From Populus alba (Eukaryota > Streptophyta > Magnoliopsida > Malpighiales > Salicaceae): a stretch of 64,000 nucleotides of DNA. The DNA lies in the NCBI RefSeq assembly GCF_005239225.2, contig NC_133284.1, positions 50,872,697 through 50,936,696 of the forward strand. The letters run 5' to 3'. This document shows, piece after piece, positions 60,259 through 64,000 of this stretch (within the stretch, counting starts at the first letter, position 1; each line of letters begins with the position of its first letter). The notes under the pieces are model-generated. The model saw nothing but the letters and a program-made list of their open reading frames with translations. It made no database searches and was not told the DNA's origin. A program made the position numbers and the translations under genes.

Positions 60259-60492
60259 TTGTTTAAAGAGTATTTGGTAATGCAATCTCCTCCTGACATT
60301 TGGACTTTTAATATTCTTATCCGAGGTCTTTGCAGAGTAGGGGGTGTGGATAGAGCTCTTGAATTTTTCAAGGACACGGAGAGTTTTGGATGTTTACCTG
60401 ATGTTGTCATATATAATACTCTTATAAATGGATTGTGCAAGGCAAATGAAGTACATGAGAGGGGTGTGAATTGTTCAAGGAAATTCAGCTCT
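60259..60492 (+). pseudogene. Captured PPR gene fragment inside the hAT element
   Basis: Plus-strand translation gives LFKEYLVMQSPPDIW, then TFNILIRGLCRVGGVDRALE and FFKDTESFGCLPDVVIYNTL, then INGLCKANEVHERG. These are one complete and parts of two 35-residue pentatricopeptide repeats with the usual PD-x-(W/V)-(T/I)-(F/Y)-N-x-LI-x-G-x-C pattern. PPR proteins bind organelle RNA. After a one-base excess in a G-run near 60459, the next frame continues GCELFKEIQ, so the captured piece reaches about 60492. There is no start, no organelle signal and no further repeats. It lies antisense to the transposase and inside the TIRs, so it moves with the element. Confidence 0.85.
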
Positions 60493-60600
60493 AACATTTC
60501 TCAGTTCTAACATTTCTCAGTTCATTTCTAATCCTACATTTCTGCATCAATTCTAACATTTCTAATCCGAGAGCATTCTAACATTTCTGCATCAATTTAA
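60490..60600 (+). repeat. Short degenerate tandem repeat next to the PPR fragment
   Basis: The word ctaacatttct recurs about five times (60491, 60506, 60553, 60578 and variants such as ctacatttct), with gcatcaat between some copies. It starts immediately where PPR similarity ends and may mark the capture junction. Confidence 0.65.
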
Positions 60601-61060
60601 GTCCACTGGCAGCATCAAACAAATGAACGAACAAACAACACACACGAATAGAAGAAACAGAGCTATTGAAACAGAGGTCACTGGTAGAAGAAAATACAGA
60701 CATTGTAGCAGCAATCGGGTTGGAGAAACATACCTGAGGGCTGAGGTTTCTTCTTCTGTGAGATCGATGGCAGCGAGGGAAAGAAGTATGATCTTGAATC
60801 GGGTTGAAACTTGAAACTGAAATTGACGCCAGAACCCAGAAATGAGAAAACAACGAACAATAAACAAAACAGAGAGTGAGAAGGAGATTCAAACCTTTTG
60901 CAGCGTGGATTGAAGGCGGTGTTTAATATTTTTTGCTTCGTTCTTCGTCTGCTTCGTTCTTCTTCTGCTCCGTTCAATTCGTGCGAGAGAGATTAGGTTA
61001 AGTTCTTCGATTTCGATCTTCTTCTGTCTTCGCTTCGGTGCTCAGTAGTCAGTAGGATAT

Positions 61061-61086
61061 GTCATTAAACGACACCGTTTAATGAC
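61061..61086. promoter_or_regulatory. Palindrome upstream of the transposase leader
   Basis: Perfect 11-bp arms (gtcattaaacg, cgtttaatgac) surround a 4-nt loop, giving the core aaacgacaccgttt. It lies just upstream, in transposase orientation, of a cttctt-rich leader-like stretch. Nearly the same core occurs in the two hairpins of the left LTR. A promoter role is inferred. Confidence 0.5.
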
Positions 61087-61432
61087 AAGGAAAGTAAAAA
61101 AAAAAGTGGCCGGGTCTCACCCGGGTTTGCCCGGGTCGTCCGGGTCCCGGGTCGACCCGGCGGGTTGACCGGGTTTGGCCGGGCCAATTCCCAAGCGGGT
61201 TTTGGCCTTCACCCGGACCGGTTTCATGCCCGGGTCGGCCGGGTCCCGGGTCGACCCGCCGGGCCGGGCCGGGTTTAAAAACTATGGCATTAAGGACTAG
61301 AGTTAACATGCTACTGTAGTTAGCAAGTATAGGTCCGAATTCTTTGTTCAAATTTCAAAAGGAGCTTCAATTCATTTAATAACATATATACATGGTTCAA
61401 TTGTTGGATCATTAGTGTTTATTAATAAGAAG

Positions 61433-62014
61433 TGTTGCTACCCAATTTTTGACCCATGTTTTTGATATATTTTCAAAAAATCCAAAAATAGAGAAAAACA
61501 ATGAAAATCCAAAAAAAAAAAATTTTTTAATATATTTTCGTCCTTTTAGCATTTTCAACGTCGTCTAAAAAAAGAATTTAAATTGTTAAAATATTTTCAA
61601 ACGCGTTCGACTTTTCACGCGTCATTTTTAAAATCATTGATTTTCCGCATTTGAGTCGACGTTAATATTGCTCGTTTTCAAAAAATACAAAAAAATAAGA
61701 AAAATCAAAATTTACAAAAAAAAGAGTTGAGGGACCAAGTTGAAAAACCTAGCAAAAGTTTTGCCTATAAATACTAGTTTTCAAAGCCACGAAGCAGCTT
61801 ACCTCAGGTAGGGTGCGTTAGGGGTGCTAATACCTTCCCTAACCACAACCAGTCCCTTACCGCGAATCTCTGACGAGACCAGTACATCGGTTTCCCCAGT
61901 AGCCCGAAATCAATTACTAGGTGGCGACTCCAACGAACCAAATTCAAGTATACAACAACGAGACGAAAAATAACCGGCCGATGCCGCGCGCTGATTTATT
62001 TTTGGGGTGCGACA
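61433..62014 (+). mobile_element. 5' LTR of a second Tat/Ogre-like retrotransposon (582 bp)
   Basis: The LTR starts tgttgctaccc and ends gggtgcgaca, followed three bases later by a primer-binding site, so this is a 5' LTR. It shares with the 2.58 kb LTR at 896-3476 the terminal motifs and the R/U5 block (cttacct-aggtaggg, ggtgctaataccttccct, tggcgactcc). It is about 2 kb shorter and lacks the GC-rich centre. A TATA box lies at 61766-61773. The 3' end of the element is beyond the window. Confidence 0.85.
61766..61773 (+). promoter_or_regulatory. TATA box of the right LTR
   Basis: The motif tataaata is followed about 30 bp later by the conserved R block beginning cagcttacctcagg, as expected if transcription starts near 61800. 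Confidence 0.6.
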
Positions 62015-62017
62015 GAA

Positions 62018-62035
62018 TGGCAACTCCACTAGGGA
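62018..62035 (+). other. Primer-binding site
   Basis: The sequence tggcaactccactaggga starts with the TGG expected to pair with a tRNA CCA end, three bases after the LTR. I do not assign the tRNA. The equivalent position in Tat/Ogre elements usually reads tggcgactcc. Confidence 0.7.
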
Positions 62036-64000
62036 AGGTATTTTTTCGATTATTGGACTAAGCTTTGTGTATTTGATGTGTTTAAGTTTTTGCATTTTTA
62101 TCTTTTTGTTAATATTTATTTCCATGCATTTTATAGAATTGTCTCATGCATCACCTGTATTTATTTTTAAAAGCACACACAAGCTTCTAGGTTAGGTGGG
62201 GAACTAGCGATCTGCCCTAAGACTATTGGTCAGGGTTCAGATGTGTGAAACACCCAACTCATATCTGAGTGCTTGCTTGGTAATGGTGGGTATATGTGCC
62301 TTAACCATTCCTTGCAACGCCCCCATACTGTCTTTACGAAGAACGTCACTGGGCAGATATGAGACCCTTTTGAGACCAGATAGAAAACTTACCCATGTTC
62401 ACATAATGAATAGAACATGTCCTTAGGTTGTATGTGCTATCGTTTTTTGCATAAGGGCAAACCCTTCTTGAAGCATCTTGAACTCAAGACTTGTGGGTGA
62501 CACATTGGTCGTTGCTCCGAAACTTTTCATTGTAGAGTTTGGGCAAAAATCACGATTCTTGTCCATCATACAAGAGTTACGACCATATTGTCACCTCTCG
62601 AAAGGAGAGTTCATCATATAGATTACATGTTCATACATTTATCATGCATGAACCGGGTCGAAACGTAGGTCCCTTGTACAAGTTGTGCTGCACGAGATTG
62701 AAGAAAAATAATGGAAGTGAACAAAGGAGTCAGATATAGGTTCAGTATCAGATTAAGGTTGAGAGCATCAAGAGTGAAGTAGCGGGACTCAGATCTGCTC
62801 GAACAAGTGTTGAGCATCAAATGAAAAGAGAATGTCTGCACAGTTTTCTGTGGGAACACTGCTTGTTCACGTCCAATTGAAGTTGTACCTTTCCTTTTCA
62901 GTCATGAACAACAGCAACAACGCCTTCAGTCATCAACTAATGACAACTCTGATTCCTGTCCAGTTGCGCTGTTAAGTATTCATCGCCTCCACATCATCTA
63001 ATGGAACCAAACGACTACTAACCTCCTGTTCATGGTGCATTAGTCTGCTTTGAAGTTACCCCAATTATGAGCTCAATTCCAGTTCAGCAGCACAAGATGG
63101 TCTGAAAAACCATGATTGAACACTGAACTTCAATGCGGCAGAGCTCCCTCTATAAAAATCCATTTATGGCTCTGCAAATTGGGAATGCAAGAGGGAATTT
63201 ATAAGTTGCATATGCTACAAATATTTCTCTCATCAGTTTCAGCACAAAGACATCTTAGTAGGTTGAAGAGCCAGACCTGGTCTGAAAAATACAAGCAGAC
63301 ATCAAACTTCAACGTAGCAGAGCTCTCTCGGCAGGAATCTGTTTGTGGATCCATAAGTGGGAAATCCAAGAAGAAATACAGTAGTTTCAGATCATCTATG
63401 ATTTTCCTTCAACAGTGTCAGTATTAAAATGCAAAAGTTGAGAGAAGATACTTGCCTAGACTGAAAAACATGAAGAAGACTGAAACTTCAACAGAGCAGG
63501 ACTTCCTCTATAGGTGTTTGTTTGCTGCACTGTTAGTGAGAAATCGAAGAGGGGACAAAGGAGTTTTAGATTCATCAGGTGCTATTCCAATAGAGATAAT
63601 GTGTGATTCCACACGTCGGTAGTGGCGATACTACAAGTTTCTGGGCGCTGCCAAGATTACCAAGCTGTTAGAAAGTTTTCTAACAATCCTCAACCAACCA
63701 TAGCAACATTGGAAGATTGAAATAATGTTGTGAGGATTTGCCGAAGAATTGAACAAGTTATGAAGAGAAGAAAGATTGAAGGATCTGCCATGGATTCTAG
63801 AACAATGATGAGAGGTGAATCAGGAGATGACTTTGACGGTGTGAGCCCTTAATTATGTGGTATAGCCAGGTCTCACGGTAGCATCAATTGCTCAAATATC
63901 TTTGCCAAGATGGGACATTCCTCTGCCATTTAAGTTTGTCGACCAGCATCTGCCAGATTCCAGAATTTTGTTTGACTCCGACAAATCCTATGCAACCACC
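62036..64000 (+). mobile_element. Leader/internal region of the right retrotransposon, running off-window
   Basis: No gag or pol motif is visible in this first 2 kb; reading frames are under about 105 residues with no recognised domain. Sequence is less AT-rich than the flanks. It could be the long untranslated leader typical of large Tat-group elements, or the start of a non-autonomous derivative. An internal tandem repeat lies at 63090-63600. Confidence 0.65.
63090..63600 (+). repeat. Three tandem copies of about 179 bp in the retrotransposon leader
   Basis: Units begin with ggtctgaaaaa/agactgaaaaac (63098, 63279, 63459), then have aaacttcaacg/a-agcag (63123, 63302, 63482) and end in a purine-rich ggga/gagaaat...aga segment. 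Copies are clearly diverged (roughly three-quarters identical by eye). The 103-residue plus-strand frame at 63116-63427 spans the repeat and is not supported as a protein. Confidence 0.75.

Larger units (their letters stand above)
57435..61286 (-). mobile_element. hAT transposon, 3852 bp, with decayed transposase and captured PPR fragment
   Basis: The element is bounded by catagttttgaaacccgac on the left and cgggtttaaaaactatg on the right. These form about 25-bp inverted repeats with three mismatches. A perfect 8-bp target duplication, gcattaag, lies at 57427-57434 and 61287-61294. Subterminal regions carry gggtcgaccc and cccgggt repeats, as in the 1355-bp element at 39164. The transposase lies on the minus strand (57846-60020). 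Between it and the right end are a PPR gene fragment (60259-60492), a short repeat, a leader-like stretch rich in cttctt (60900-61040) and a palindrome (61061-61086). The size is typical of an autonomous plant hAT, but the coding region is broken. Confidence 0.93.

Noticed and set aside
60578..60977. Minus-strand ORFs of 91-104 residues between the PPR fragment and the hAT end
   Set aside because: They lie in what looks like the transposase 5' leader; three frames are open at once and no domain is visible.
63116..63427. 103-residue plus-strand ORF in the right retrotransposon
   Set aside because: It spans two copies of the 179-bp repeat and shows no gag motif.

Overview
This is a 64 kb piece of an AT-rich, repeat-dense plant nuclear chromosome. 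The coding content is two minus-strand copies of a coiled-coil NBS-LRR (NLR) disease-resistance gene; everything else is transposable elements or duplicated gene flanks. The NLR N-terminus (FRYMFCFNNF block), the LRR tail ending in an acidic EEKEEED-type peptide, and the element families point to a woody eudicot, most likely poplar (Populus, Salicaceae). The genus is an inference from protein style, not from a database match.

Layout, left to right. 1-3476: the 3' end of a large LTR retrotransposon (Tat/Ogre-like Ty3/gypsy), with a higher-order tandem array, a polypurine tract and a 2.58 kb 3' LTR. Its LTR ends inside sequence that matches the region just upstream of both NLR genes, so a third NLR copy probably lies beyond the left edge. 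3477-16036: duplicated flanks, a candidate inverted-repeat transposon and tandem duplications, with no credible gene. 16037-21492: NLR copy A (four exons). 21493-31446: upstream flank of A, a probable decayed LTR, a LINE fragment, and a tandemly duplicated copy of the NLR 3' flank split by a 1.1 kb hAT element with a clean 8-bp target duplication. 31447-37243: NLR copy B, with the same four-exon structure. 37244-56034: upstream flank of B, interrupted by a 1355-bp non-autonomous hAT element, then about 13 kb of recurring remnants of the same upstream flank without genes. 56035-57051: an inverted LTR fragment. 57435-61286: a 3852-bp hAT element with TIRs, 8-bp target duplication, a decayed BED/DUF659/hAT transposase and a captured PPR gene fragment. 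61433-64000: the 5' LTR, primer-binding site and leader of a second Tat/Ogre-like element running off the right edge.

How it fits together. This is a resistance-gene cluster in birth-and-death turnover. Whole units (gene plus upstream flank) have been tandemly duplicated, and transposons have landed in the copies. Because paralogous flanks survive, several insertions have an internal empty site for comparison. Neither NLR copy reads open as given: A has 1-nt length changes in the P-loop and in LRR exon 3; B has a GC dinucleotide duplication and a GT-to-GA change at the first splice donor. Exons 2 and 3 of both genes are tandem copies of one phase 0-0 LRR cassette. Nearly every frame break in the window is a one-nucleotide homopolymer length change, so assembly error must be excluded before calling these genes dead.
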